Below are positions 17,531 to 26,071 of a DNA stretch of 64,000 nucleotides, piece by piece. Numbering within the stretch: position 1 is the first letter of the stretch; each line of letters opens with the position of its first letter. The translations under genes were made by a program, and so were the position numbers. Below the pieces are notes generated by a model. The model ran no database searches and was not told the origin of the DNA. It was given only the letters and a program-made list of their open reading frames with translations. Origin of the DNA: Prevotellaceae bacterium UBA3627 (GTDB lineage Bacteria; Bacteroidota; Bacteroidia; Bacteroidales; Bacteroidaceae); the NCBI GenBank assembly GCA_002373375.1, contig DFLE01000001.1:1-64000 (forward strand), written 5' to 3'.

Positions 17531-18997
17531 TTAGAACTCTGCATTGTTAGGGGTACGTGGGAATGGTATCACGTCACGTATGTTCTGCATACCTGTCACA
17601 AACAGTATCAGACGCTCGAAGCCCAGGCCGAAACCGGCGTGTGGGCATGAACCGTATTTGCGTGTGTCAAGGTACCACCACAGGTGTGTGGTGTCCATCT
17701 TGCGACGCTCTATCTCGCCCATCAGCTTGCCATAGCTCTCCTCACGCACTGAGCCACCCATTATCTCGCCTATCTGAGGGAACAGCACGTCGGTACCCTG
17801 CATAGTAGGACCAGGTGCTACGCAACCCTTGTAACCAACGGAGCCGCCCTCGGCGGTAGCCTCGTTCTGCTTCATGTAGAAAGACTTGATGGCAGTAGGG
17901 TAGTCGGTCATGATGACTGGCTTCTTGAAGTGTTCCTCTACGAGGTAGCGCTCGTGCTCAGAAGCAAGGTCGTCGCCCCAGTCGCAAGGGAACTCAAACT
18001 CCTTGCCGTTCTTCTTTGCCTTCTGCAGTATCTTGATGCCCTCGGTGTAAGGCAGACGTACGAAGTTCTCCTTCAGTACACCCTCAAGACGCTCCAGCAG
18101 TCCCTTGTCTATCATCTTGTTGAGGAACTCAAGGTCGTCCTTGCAGTTTGTCAGTGCCCAGCGTACGCAGTACTTTATGAAGTCCTCCTCCAAGTCCATC
18201 AGTTCCTCCTGATCCATAAAGGCTATCTCTGGCTCTATCATCCAGAACTCAGCCAGATGGCGTGGGGTGTTAGAGTTCTCCGCGCGGAACGTAGGACCGA
18301 AGGTGTATATCGCGCCAAGTGCGGTAGCACCGAGCTCACCCTCCAGCTGTCCTGACACTGTCAGTGAAGTCTGCTGTCCGAAGAAATCGTCAGAGTAGTC
18401 AATCTTGCCCTCGGCATCTTTCTTCAGGTTATAGAGGTTCTTTGTTGTTACCTGGAACATGTTGCCTGCTCCCTCGCAGTCACTGGCTGTGATGAGTGGT
18501 GTGTGGAAGTAGAAATAGCCGTGCTCATGGAAGTAGGTGTGTATGGCAATAGCCATGTTATGGCGTATGCGCATGATGGCACCGAAGGTATTGGTGCGCA
18601 GACGCATATGAGCGTGCTGGCGCATATACTCAAAAGACTGTCCCTTCTTCTGCATAGGGTAGTCAGCGCCGCAGGTGCCATACACCTCTAATGTATCAGC
18701 CTGTATCTCGCAGGTCTGACCTGCTCCCTGGCTCTCCACCAGCATACCGGTGGCGTGGATACATGCGCCTGTGGTTATCTGCTTGAGCATCTCTGCATCA
18801 AACTTGCTCGGGTCAACTACAATCTGTATGTTCTTTATTGTAGAGCCGTCGTTCAGTGCGATGAAGTCCACTGCCTTGCTTGAACGGTGCGTGCGCACCC
18901 ATCCCTTCACGTCTATTTCCTCGCCGAAGACTGTCTTGGCAAGGGCATCTACTATCTTTGTACGTTTCACGTGTGTGTTATGTGTTATGATACCCAT
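17531..18997 (-). CDS. asnS: Asparaginyl-tRNA synthetase
   Basis: This 488-aa class IIb synthetase charges tRNA(Asn) with asparagine. An OB-fold anticodon-binding domain (about 20-125, VKGWVRTHRSSK) precedes the catalytic domain. Motif 2 is FRAENSNTPRHLAEFWMIE, with the asparagine-type RHLAEF signature. Motif 3 is GFGLGFERLILF near the C-terminus. The length is typical of bacterial AsnRS. It lies 87 bp after the pseudouridine synthase gene on the same strand and may share its transcript. An A+T-rich repeat fills the gap. Confidence 0.96.
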   Translation of the reverse strand: MGIITHNTHVKRTKIVDALAKTVFGEEIDVKGWVRTHRSSKAVDFIALNDGSTIKNIQIVVDPSKFDAEMLKQITTGACIHATGMLVESQGAGQTCEIQADTLEVYGTCGADYPMQKKGQSFEYMRQHAHMRLRTNTFGAIMRIRHNMAIAIHTYFHEHGYFYFHTPLITASDCEGAGNMFQVTTKNLYNLKKDAEGKIDYSDDFFGQQTSLTVSGQLEGELGATALGAIYTFGPTFRAENSNTPRHLAEFWMIEPEIAFMDQEELMDLEEDFIKYCVRWALTNCKDDLEFLNKMIDKGLLERLEGVLKENFVRLPYTEGIKILQKAKKNGKEFEFPCDWGDDLASEHERYLVEEHFKKPVIMTDYPTAIKSFYMKQNEATAEGGSVGYKGCVAPGPTMQGTDVLFPQIGEIMGGSVREESYGKLMGEIERRKMDTTHLWWYLDTRKYGSCPHAGFGLGFERLILFVTGMQNIRDVIPFPRTPNNAEF

Positions 18998-19030
18998 CCC
19001 ATCCTTCCCATAGAAGAACGGGATAGGCTT

Positions 19031-19084
19031 ATTAATTATTAATCGTTAATTATTAATTATGCATTATGCATTATTAATTATGCA
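19031..19084. repeat. A+T-rich direct repeats between rluB and asnS
   Basis: Overlapping copies of ATTAATTATGCATT fill the gap between the two minus-strand genes. It could be a simple slippage repeat, and no hairpin with a U-tract is evident. Confidence 0.5.
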
Positions 19085-20467
19085 TTATTCAAACGCTCCC
19101 ATTCTCAGCATGTCCACCTCTTTCTCGGTGAGGAAGCGCCAGTCGCCGCGGCGCAGGTTCTTCTTTGTCAGTCCGGCAAACTGTACGCGGTCGAGCTTTG
19201 TCACATGATAGCCCAGTGACTCGAATATGCGCCTTACGATACGGTTGCGGCCAGAGTGAATCTCTATGCCTACCTGCTTCTTGTCGGTAGCGTGTGCATA
19301 CTCTATCGCGTCAGCCTTTATCTCGCCGTCGTCAAGCTGTATGCCTTCTGCTATCTGGCGCATGTCTGCCAGTGTCACGTTCTTGTCAAGGAATACATGA
19401 TATACCTTTTTCTTCAAGAACTTAGGGTGTGTAAGCTTAGATGCCAAGTCGCCGTCGTTTGTGAGCAGCAATACACCGGTGGTGTTGCGGTCCAGTCGGC
19501 CTACAGGGTATATACGCTCCGGACATGCACCCTTCACGAGGTCCATCACCGTCTTGCGCTGCTGTGGGTCGTCGCTGGTAGTCACATAGTCCTTCGGCTT
19601 GTTGAGAAGCACATATACCTTCTTCTCCAATGTGACGGGCTGGTCATGGAACTTCACCTCGTCGGTACGCATTATCTTGGTGCCGAGCTCAGTTACCACC
19701 TGTCCGTTTACTGTCACTACGCCTGCCTCTATGAAGTCGTCAGCCTCACGACGGCTGCATACGCCGGCGTTGGCGAGGAACTTGTTGAGACGTACTGGCT
19801 GTGTTGGGTCAATGTTGTTCTCGTTGTATTCTATGCGTTTCTTCATGGAGTACTTAGCCTGCGGGTCGTAGTCGGCAGTGTGCTGACGACGCTGTGGACC
19901 ATATCCGCCACGCTGTCCGTAGCCACCTCTCTGCTGACCGTAGCCACCACGGTTGTTATATCCGCCGCGCTGCTGACCGTAGCCGCCTCTCTGCTGACCG
20001 TAGCCGCCGCGGTTGTTATAACCGCCGCGCTGCTGACCGTAGCCACCTCTCTGCTGGTAGCCACCCTCCTGCTGCTCGCCGTCGTTATTGTAACTGCGGT
20101 ATGGGCGCTGCTGACCGTAGCCACCACGGTTGTTATATCCGCCGCGCTGCTGGTACCCGCCGCGCTGTTGGCCGTAGCCACCGCGATTGTTATATCCGCC
20201 ACGTGGCTGATAGCCTCTGTCTTCGTTGTTCAGAGCAGCTCCGAATCCTTCAGGACGGAAACCGCCCTCATCGTTGTTTCTGCCATATCCGTTACGTTGT
20301 GGGTATGACGCACGCTCGCCGTAAGCCGGACGCTGTACGGGGATGCGCATACGCTGACGTGGCTGACGTGGCTGGTAGCCGTCTGTTCCTTGATTGTTAC
20401 CTTGTCCCTCGCGGGTGCTCTCATTTCTTGCAGAGTTCATCTGCTGTTCTTCATCTCTGGTTTCCAT
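19085..20467 (-). CDS. rluB: 23S rRNA pseudouridine synthase (RsuA/RluB family) with RGG-rich N-terminal extension
   Basis: This 460-aa protein converts uridine to pseudouridine in rRNA. The conserved part starts near residue 222, with an S4 RNA-binding domain (RLNKFLANAGVCSRREAD). The catalytic domain from about 284 contains GRLDRNTTGVLLLTNDG, with catalytic aspartate D326, and GRNRIVRRIFE. The first 210 residues are unusual: low-complexity and positively charged, with about a dozen GGYGQQR/GGYNNR units between residues 85 and 192. Such RGG boxes bind RNA in other proteins, so extra rRNA contact or condensate-like behaviour is possible but inferred. Ordinary RluB proteins are about 250-290 aa. 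RluB versus RluE/RsuA specificity is not settled. Confidence 0.88.
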   Translation of the reverse strand: METRDEEQQMNSARNESTREGQGNNQGTDGYQPRQPRQRMRIPVQRPAYGERASYPQRNGYGRNNDEGGFRPEGFGAALNNEDRGYQPRGGYNNRGGYGQQRGGYQQRGGYNNRGGYGQQRPYRSYNNDGEQQEGGYQQRGGYGQQRGGYNNRGGYGQQRGGYGQQRGGYNNRGGYGQQRGGYGQRGGYGPQRRQHTADYDPQAKYSMKKRIEYNENNIDPTQPVRLNKFLANAGVCSRREADDFIEAGVVTVNGQVVTELGTKIMRTDEVKFHDQPVTLEKKVYVLLNKPKDYVTTSDDPQQRKTVMDLVKGACPERIYPVGRLDRNTTGVLLLTNDGDLASKLTHPKFLKKKVYHVFLDKNVTLADMRQIAEGIQLDDGEIKADAIEYAHATDKKQVGIEIHSGRNRIVRRIFESLGYHVTKLDRVQFAGLTKKNLRRGDWRFLTEKEVDMLRMGAFE

Positions 20468-20586
20468 TGTGTAGATAATGCCTTTTTACTTTTTGATGTG
20501 TTATATATAAATAATGTGTAATTACGACCTCACGGTCGTCTTAGTTCTTGTTCTTGTCTTCGTTTACTTTCCTTTTCGTTAAGTCC

Positions 20587-20654
20587 CCCTCCCTCGCAGG
20601 GAGGGTCGGGGAGGGTCTCTTTTCCTCCCTCACAGGGAGGGTCGGGGAGGGTCT
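20587..20654. repeat. Palindromic G/C repeat, copies 2 and 3
   Basis: Two near-identical tandem units (20587-20618 and 20624-20654) each consist of CCTCCCT-C(A/G)C-AGGGAGG followed by GTCGGGGAGGGTCT. They match the copy at 17415. Confidence 0.8.
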
Positions 20655-20670
20655 GTCTCGTATGTCTCCG

Positions 20671-20758
20671 TGAAAGCTATCACTTCTCCTCCTGAAAGCT
20701 ATGCTTTCACGCTGTAAAAGCTATGCTTTCATGGTGTAAAAGCTATGCTTTCTCAGAG
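20671..20758. repeat. 22-bp tandem repeat, four units
   Basis: Units begin at 20671, 20693, 20715 and 20737, exactly 22 bp apart. Their core TGAAAGC-TAT-GCTTTCA is itself palindromic with a 3-nt spacer. The same unit recurs at 58929. Confidence 0.85.
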
Positions 20759-20797
20759 CCCCTCTTAAGCGTTTGGTTTCCAGAATGTTGCAAACTA

Positions 20798-22165
20798 CTA
20801 AATTCCGGTATAGTTAGATGGCGTGATAGCCATCAGTTCGGCCTTCACTTTCTCGCTTACATCAAGTCCTTTCACAAACTCATGTATGGTCTCCTCGTCC
20901 ATGTGCTTGTTTGTACGAGTCAGGGCCTTCAGCGCCTCGTATGGGTGTGGGTATGCCTCGCGGCGCAGTATGGTCTGGATGGCCTCTGCTACTACTGCCC
21001 ATGTGTTGTCAAGGTCACGCTGCAGCGCCTCCTGGTTCAGTATCAGCTTGCGCAGTCCTTTCAGTGTGCTCTGTATGGCTATTACGCCGTGGCCAAGAGG
21101 TACGCCGATGTTACGTAATACTGTAGAGTCTGTAAGGTCACGCTGCAAACGGCTCACCGGCAACTTCTGTGCCAGGAACTGCAGTATGGCATTGGCTATG
21201 CCGAGGTTGCCCTCTGAGTTCTCGAAGTCTATCGGGTTTACCTTATGAGGCATGGCACTTGAACCTACCTCGCCAGCCTTAATCTTCTGTTTGAAATACT
21301 CCATAGAGATGTACATCCAGAAGTCGCGGTCAAGGTCTATTATTATAGTGTTGATGCGACGTACGGCATCAAAGATACTGCCCAGGTGGTCATAGTTGGA
21401 TATCTGCGTGGTGTACTGCTCGCGCTGTAAACCTAACTTCTCGCCAACGAACTTGTTGCCAAACTCACACCAGTCATACTCTGGGTATGCCACGTGGTGG
21501 GCGTTGAAGTTACCCGTGGCACCACCGAATTTCGCTGTGTACTTGCACTCACGCAGAGTCTGCAGTTGCTCCTCCAGTCTGTAAACGAACACCATTACTT
21601 CCTTGCCCAGACGGGTAGGCGATGCTGGTTGGCCGTGTGTCTTGGCAAGCATTGGCACGTCTTTCCATTCCTCAGCATATTCCTTCAGCTGGCTTATCAG
21701 CTCCTCCACCTGTGGTATATAGACCTCAGCAAGAGCCTCCTTAACAGAGAGAGGTACGCTGGTGTTGTTGATGTCCTGTGATGTCAGACCGAAATGGATG
21801 AACTCACGGCTCTCGGCAAAGTAACCCTCGCCAAGTCCTGACTGCTCCATCTCGTCCAGCTTCTCCTTGATGAAATATTCCACCGCCTTCACGTCGTGGT
21901 TAGTTACCTTTTCTATGTCCTTCACGCGCTGTGCGTCCTGCTCCGTGAAGTCTGTGTATATGCTGCGCAAACGAGCAAACAGCGAATGGTCAAAGTCCTT
22001 CAGCTGTGGCAGGGGTAACTCACATAACGTAATGAAATACTCTATCTCCACGCGTACACGGTAGCGTATCAGAGCATACTCAGAGAAATAGGCAGCCAGA
22101 GCGTCTGTCTTGCTGCGATAGCGACCATCTATTGGAGAGATGGCGGTAAGTAGGTCAAGGTTCAT
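20798..22165 (-). CDS. purB: Adenylosuccinate lyase
   Basis: This 455-aa cytosolic enzyme of purine synthesis cleaves SAICAR and adenylosuccinate with release of fumarate. It belongs to the fumarase/aspartase superfamily. The signature loop GSSAMPHKVNPIDFENSEGN contains the catalytic serine. SPIDGRYRSKTDAL at the N-terminus and TSQDINNTSVPL in the middle are typical of the longer PurB type. The length is normal. A -7-like element TAACTTTG (22232-22225, minus) lies 60 bp upstream, without a clear -33 box. Confidence 0.96.
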   Translation of the reverse strand: MNLDLLTAISPIDGRYRSKTDALAAYFSEYALIRYRVRVEIEYFITLCELPLPQLKDFDHSLFARLRSIYTDFTEQDAQRVKDIEKVTNHDVKAVEYFIKEKLDEMEQSGLGEGYFAESREFIHFGLTSQDINNTSVPLSVKEALAEVYIPQVEELISQLKEYAEEWKDVPMLAKTHGQPASPTRLGKEVMVFVYRLEEQLQTLRECKYTAKFGGATGNFNAHHVAYPEYDWCEFGNKFVGEKLGLQREQYTTQISNYDHLGSIFDAVRRINTIIIDLDRDFWMYISMEYFKQKIKAGEVGSSAMPHKVNPIDFENSEGNLGIANAILQFLAQKLPVSRLQRDLTDSTVLRNIGVPLGHGVIAIQSTLKGLRKLILNQEALQRDLDNTWAVVAEAIQTILRREAYPHPYEALKALTRTNKHMDEETIHEFVKGLDVSEKVKAELMAITPSNYTGI

Positions 22166-22520
22166 CTATTCTGTTTCCTTATTTTTTGTTATATAACGTG
22201 TTAATGTCTTTTCGGTTTCCAGTGCAAAGTTACATATTTTATTTTATATATGGAGAATTATACCCTTTTTTTTTGTTTTATTATGAGTTTTCCTTGTGTA
22301 TTATTCCTATTTTGTGTACTTTTGCGGAAAAGTGTAAGGCAAAAGATGTTGCTTCATTACATCCTCGGAGAGGAAATACTCATCCTTATGCAATGTGCTA
22401 AGGATTAAAAGTGTTAATAAAAGTTATAATTTTTCAAAAAAGATTGTGGCAATAATAAAATATTATTACCTTTGCTTGAAATACGAAGAAAGAACGCAAA
22501 CAAAACAAAAAATAACCATA
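22166..22520. other. Divergent intergenic region between purB and the OmpA-family gene
   Basis: It carries a minus-strand -7 element for purB (22225-22232) and the plus-strand promoter of the OmpA-family gene. The rest is A+T-rich with no gene seen. Confidence 0.55.
22443..22474 (+). promoter_or_regulatory. Promoter of the OmpA-family gene
   Basis: ATTG (22443-22446), a 20-base spacer and TACCTTTG (22467-22474). The expected start site near 22481 excludes any start codon upstream of it. Confidence 0.6.
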
Positions 22521-23618
22521 ATGAATATGAGAATTTCTACTTTGCTTAAAGGTTCTCTCGGCATAGCCCTCGCATTGTTGTCAACGGGTAAGGCCTCTGC
22601 TCAGTTAGCAATAGAGAATCCAAAATTATTAGACAACACATATGTTACGGTGGGCGTAGGTGCCGCTACTCCTGTAAAGGATATGTTCGGTGATATGTTC
22701 CCAGTAAATCCTGTAGCAAGTATTTCCGTTGGTAAGTGGTTCTCACCGATGTTCGGTGCTGAGTTAGAGTTCGACGGTTGGTTCGGCTCTCACTCTTACG
22801 GCAACCCTTATCTGCTGCGCAATAAGGAGACTGGTGCTACTAATGCTGTACGTGGTCTCTATGGCGGCGTTAACGGCTTGGTTAACTTGTCAAACATCTT
22901 CGGCGGTTTTACTGGCTCTCCTCGTTTCTTTGAGGTCGGCGCTGTTGTGGGTATAGGTTGGTTCCACGGCTTCCGTCCATGGAAAACAGATCGTTACAAT
23001 AACTGCTGGGCTGGAAAGACAGGCCTTGACTTTGCTTTCAACATTGACAAGGCTTATCGTCACACTCTCAGCTTCCGTCCTGCACTTCTGTGGAACTTCA
23101 CCTCTCCAGGTAGCGGTAAGGGCGCTTCTGCCTTCAATATGAACGGTGCGCAGCTCTATCTCGGTGCTGCTTACACATACCACTTCAAGTGTTCTAACGG
23201 TACACACTACTTCAAGACCTATAACATCGGTGACTTCGAGAATACTATCGATTCTCTCCGTCAGGAGCTGGCTAAGAAGCCTAAGGAGGTCATCAAGGAG
23301 GTTGTCAAGGAGGTTCAGGTGCCTGCTAAGACACAGAAGATTTACGCTGGTGACTCTTACATCTTCTTTGCACAGAACTCTGCTGAGCTCACTTCTGAGG
23401 CAAAGGCAGTGCTTGACAACGTAGAGGGTTCTGTTGATATCATCGCTACAGCATCTCCAGAGGGTTCAGCTGACTACAACCAGTCACTCTCAGAGAGACG
23501 TGCTAAGGCTGTTGCTGATTACCTGAAGGCTAAGGGTGTTACAATCAACTCTTGCAAGGGTTCAGGTGTGAAGGGTGATGCTTCTGCTCGTGTAGCTATC
23601 ATCAAGGCAAACAACTAA
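22521..23618 (+). CDS. OmpA-family outer-membrane protein
   Basis: This 365-aa envelope protein has a signal peptide ending near STGKASAQ. A beta-barrel-like N-terminal half (alternating aromatic strands, GAELEFDGWFGSHSY) is followed by a short linker with EVIKEVVKEV. A C-terminal OmpA peptidoglycan-binding domain (YIFFAQNSAELTSEAK, LSERRAKAVADYLKAKG) completes it. The ATG at 22521 (MNMRISTLLKG) is preferred over an in-frame start at 22395, because the promoter lies between them and the signal peptide directly follows. Codon use (CGT, GGT, AAG) suggests high expression, as is usual for major outer-membrane proteins. A strong terminator follows. Confidence 0.9.
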   Translation: MNMRISTLLKGSLGIALALLSTGKASAQLAIENPKLLDNTYVTVGVGAATPVKDMFGDMFPVNPVASISVGKWFSPMFGAELEFDGWFGSHSYGNPYLLRNKETGATNAVRGLYGGVNGLVNLSNIFGGFTGSPRFFEVGAVVGIGWFHGFRPWKTDRYNNCWAGKTGLDFAFNIDKAYRHTLSFRPALLWNFTSPGSGKGASAFNMNGAQLYLGAAYTYHFKCSNGTHYFKTYNIGDFENTIDSLRQELAKKPKEVIKEVVKEVQVPAKTQKIYAGDSYIFFAQNSAELTSEAKAVLDNVEGSVDIIATASPEGSADYNQSLSERRAKAVADYLKAKGVTINSCKGSGVKGDASARVAIIKANN

Positions 23619-23660
23619 TAGACATATCAGGAAACTGATTAATATAGAATATTGTTAAGT

Positions 23661-23705
23661 GAGAGGCAGGTGTTGTTGAAACGCCTGCCTCTCTTCTTTT
23701 TTTCT
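23661..23705 (+). terminator. Terminator of the OmpA-family gene
   Basis: A 13-bp stem with one G-U pair (GAGAGGCAGG with CCTGCCTCTC plus three inner pairs) is followed by TTCTTTTTTT. Confidence 0.9.
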
Positions 23706-23759
23706 AAAGGTTTCTCTTCCCTGCTTTGTTCAGTCGGTCTTTCTGTTCCAGTTGTGTAT

Positions 23760-23858
23760 GTTGCTGTATCACAGCAACCCTCTTTGCCCGCCCCTCCTTG
23801 CTCGTCCTCTGGCTTGTCCCTATTCCTTCTGTTGTGTATGTTGCTGTATTACAGCAAC
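23760..23858. repeat. TTGCTGT palindrome, copies 1 and 2
   Basis: GTTGCTGTATCACAGCAAC (23760-23778) and a variant with ATT in the centre (23840-23858) sit in two direct repeats of about 45 bp, both preceded by TTGTGTAT and followed by CCTCTT. Neither is followed by a U-tract. Confidence 0.85.
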
Positions 23859-23921
23859 CCTCTTGTCGCCCGTGTTATGGCGTCCGCTTTCTCTCGTTGC
23901 CTCTCCTCCACGAAAAAAAAT

Positions 23922-23952
23922 TTTGTAGTTTAGAAATTTCTGAGTAACTTTG
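23922..23952 (+). promoter_or_regulatory. Promoter of the riboflavin genes
   Basis: TTTG (23922-23925), a 19-base spacer and TAACTTTG (23945-23952) match the consensus exactly. The ribD ATG begins 9 bases later, so the leader is at most a few bases and leaves no room for an FMN riboswitch. Confidence 0.8.
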
Positions 23953-23960
23953 CACTTTAT

Positions 23961-25226
23961 ATGGTTACAGACGATGACATATTTCTAATGGAGCAAGCCA
24001 TGCGCCTTGCCCAGCAAGGAGAGGGAAGGGTAAACCCCAATCCCCTTGTAGGAGCGTTGATTGTCAGGGATGATGATATCATCGCACGAGGATGGCATCA
24101 CCGCTACGGAGACTTACATGCTGAGCGCGATGCCTTCAAGTATGCGGAGGAGCATGGCATTGACTGTCAGGGAAGTACTATGTATGTGACCCTTGAGCCT
24201 TGTTGCCATCAAGGCCATCAGCCGCCATGCACGGAGGCCATATTAAGTCACGGCATCCATCGTGTGGTCGTCGGACTGCGTGACCCTAACCCTCTTGTCG
24301 CAGGCAAGGGTATAGACCAACTGCGTCAGGCAGGCATAGAGGTCGATGTGCTGGAACAGTCAGGGAAGGAGCCTGCCTCAATGAGCGCAAGTGCGAGCAC
24401 ATCCTCCTCTTCTTCGGTAAGGATGGAAGGTACAGACTCAGGTGAATCCACCCCTTCCCTCGTAAGCGGCGATACCATCGCCGCCCTCGTACAGCAGTTA
24501 AGAAACCAGAACCGTGTGTTCCTGAAATATATAACGACCTCCCTGCCATGGATTACAGCGAAGTGGGCGATGACGCTTGACGGCAAGATAGCCACCGCCA
24601 CAGGTGACAGTAAGTGGATAACAGGAGAAGAGGCACGACAGTATGTACACCTTGTGCGACGCAGTCACTCGGCTATCCTCTGCGGCATAGGTACGGTGTT
24701 GGCTGACGACCCCTTGCTTAATGTGCGCCTTACGCCAGAGACGCTGGACAAGATGGGGATACAGGAACACGAGGTAAGACAGCCGGTGCGCATTGTAGCC
24801 GACCGTCAGGCTCGCATCCCGATGGAGAGTCAGTTGGTACGTACTGCACATGAGTATCCGCTCGTCGTGGCTTATGCAGACGGCGCCGATGAGGAGAAAC
24901 TGCAGCAATTGCGAGAGGCAGGTGTCATGTTGTGGAACTGTAACACCCTCCTTGAACTGACACAGCGTGCTGCGGCGGAGAAGATAGACTCTATCCTGCT
25001 TGAGAGTGGCGGCACACTCAGCGAGGCGCTGCTGCGTGAAGGACTTGTAGATGAGGTCTTGGCATTCGTTGCTCCTAAGATAATAGGTGGCAAGACCGCC
25101 AAGACACCGGTAGAGGGCAATGGCATCGATGTCATGTCTGAGGCAGTAGAACTCACCGGCAGGGTAGTGTCCACCATGGGAGAGGACATCCTTATCTCTG
25201 GCTTGGTGAAGAAGTCCAATTCATAG
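23961..25226 (+). CDS. ribD: Bifunctional riboflavin deaminase/reductase RibD
   Basis: This 421-aa enzyme carries out the second and third steps of riboflavin synthesis. The N-terminal deaminase (1-130) shows HAE with H53 and E55, and the zinc cysteines C81 and C90 in EPCCHQGHQPPC. The C-terminal reductase (about 190-421) has KWAMTLDGKIAT, DDPLLNVR and LLESGGTLSEALL. Between the domains, about 45 extra residues (135-182) are present. They are serine-rich (SASASTSSSSS) and end in PSLVSGDTIAA, encoded by a 34-bp palindromic element that also sits inside ribE. It is the first gene of the riboflavin group. Confidence 0.95.
   Translation: MVTDDDIFLMEQAMRLAQQGEGRVNPNPLVGALIVRDDDIIARGWHHRYGDLHAERDAFKYAEEHGIDCQGSTMYVTLEPCCHQGHQPPCTEAILSHGIHRVVVGLRDPNPLVAGKGIDQLRQAGIEVDVLEQSGKEPASMSASASTSSSSSVRMEGTDSGESTPSLVSGDTIAALVQQLRNQNRVFLKYITTSLPWITAKWAMTLDGKIATATGDSKWITGEEARQYVHLVRRSHSAILCGIGTVLADDPLLNVRLTPETLDKMGIQEHEVRQPVRIVADRQARIPMESQLVRTAHEYPLVVAYADGADEEKLQQLREAGVMLWNCNTLLELTQRAAAEKIDSILLESGGTLSEALLREGLVDEVLAFVAPKIIGGKTAKTPVEGNGIDVMSEAVELTGRVVSTMGEDILISGLVKKSNS
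24453..24486 (+). repeat. 34-bp in-gene palindromic element, copy in ribD
   Basis: The core GCGGCGAT-ACC-ATCGCCGC (24466-24484) is perfectly palindromic. All 34 bases are identical to 25461-25494 in ribE. In both genes it is read in the same frame as PSLVSGDTIAA. Confidence 0.9.
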
Positions 25227-25286
25227 TCCGCAAGACAACTCATAACTTATAATCTATAACTCATAACTTGCGAGCAAAGTGAGTCA

Positions 25287-25997
25287 ATGTTCACAGGCAT
25301 AGTCGAAGAAATAGGAACAGTAAAGACAGTAAGACGTGGCACAACCTCCGTCACGCTGGAGATAGAGGCAGGCAAGGTGCTTCAAGGCACGCAGGTGGGT
25401 GACAGCATCTGCACCAACGGTGTGTGTCTCACCGTCACCTCCATTCCTGTAGCAGTGCGTCCTTCCCTCGTAAGCGGCGATACCATCGCCGCCCCAAGAG
25501 GATGCTTCACCGCGGATGTCATGCCAGAGACGGTACGTCGTACCTCCCTTGCCTCGTTGAAGCCGGGAAGCAAGGTGAATCTTGAGCGCGCCCTCACTCT
25601 GCAGACACGACTGGGTGGCCATATCGTCTCAGGTCATGTTGACGGTACGGGCAAAGTCTCGCGTATAGAGAGTGACGATAATGCTCTTTGGCTGTACATA
25701 CAGACATCACCGCAGATTATGCGTTACATAATAGAGAAGGGCAGCATCACCATACAGGGTGTGAGCCTTACGGTAGCCATGGTCAGCGAATCGGAGTTCG
25801 CGGTGTCGCTGATACCTCATACGCAGCAAGCCACTACGCTCCATACGGCCAAGGTCGGTGACTTGGTGAATCTTGAGAATGATTTGATAGCAAAATATGT
25901 AGAGCGGCTTATGCCGCAAGGGAATGGGAATGCCGCTCCGGCTGGTTCCTCCGAGGAAGAGAAGATAAACCTCTATCGCTCCTTCCTCATGGCGTAG
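25287..25997 (+). CDS. ribE: Riboflavin synthase, alpha subunit type
   Basis: This 236-aa protein dismutates two 6,7-dimethyl-8-ribityllumazine molecules to riboflavin. Two lumazine-binding repeats are visible: MFTGIVEEIGTV with GDSICTNGVCLTVTS, and LGGHIVSGHVDGTG with SITIQGVSLTVA. ADVMPETVRRTSL and VNLERAL are conserved. Ordinary family members are about 200 aa. The excess is partly an insert of roughly 15 residues at 54-70 (PVAVRPSLVSGDTIAAPRG), placed in a loop between VTSI and FTADVMPE. It contains the same 34-bp element as ribD. The gene lies 60 bp after ribD. Confidence 0.95.
   Translation: MFTGIVEEIGTVKTVRRGTTSVTLEIEAGKVLQGTQVGDSICTNGVCLTVTSIPVAVRPSLVSGDTIAAPRGCFTADVMPETVRRTSLASLKPGSKVNLERALTLQTRLGGHIVSGHVDGTGKVSRIESDDNALWLYIQTSPQIMRYIIEKGSITIQGVSLTVAMVSESEFAVSLIPHTQQATTLHTAKVGDLVNLENDLIAKYVERLMPQGNGNAAPAGSSEEEKINLYRSFLMA
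25461..25494 (+). repeat. 34-bp in-gene palindromic element, copy in ribE
   Basis: Identical over 34 bp to 24453-24486. The palindromic core is 25474-25492. It encodes P59-A69, PSLVSGDTIAA. Confidence 0.9.
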
Positions 25998-26071
25998 GTT
26001 CTTGGTTCCTGGTAGGACTTGGTGCGGTGCTTAGTCTGTTGCTAAGTTGAGTTCGTTGCAGAGTAGAGTTT

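Larger units (their letters stand above)
20468..20797. other. 330-bp intergenic region filled with repeats
   Basis: It contains two copies of the CCCTCCCT palindrome and four 22-bp units of the AAAGCTATGCTTT repeat. No gene or clear promoter is visible. Confidence 0.65.
23619..23960. other. 342-bp region between the OmpA-family gene and ribD
   Basis: It holds the OmpA terminator, two copies of the TTGCTGT palindrome within ~45-bp direct repeats, and the ribD promoter. No gene is seen. Confidence 0.65.

Noticed and set aside
19256..20308. 350-codon plus-strand frame opposite rluB
   Set aside because: It is created by the reverse complement of the Gly-Tyr-Gln repeats. The minus-strand protein has clear S4 and synthase domains.
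20671..20758. Possible CRISPR array from regular 22-bp spacing
   Set aside because: The whole 22-bp unit repeats with no unique spacers, there are only four units, and no cas genes are present.
22395..22520. 42-codon N-terminal extension of the OmpA-family protein
   Set aside because: The promoter lies inside the extension and a normal signal peptide begins at the ATG at 22521.
23881..23961. FMN riboswitch before ribD
   Set aside because: The consensus promoter ends 8 bases before the start codon, so no leader is available, and no RFN-type motif is seen.
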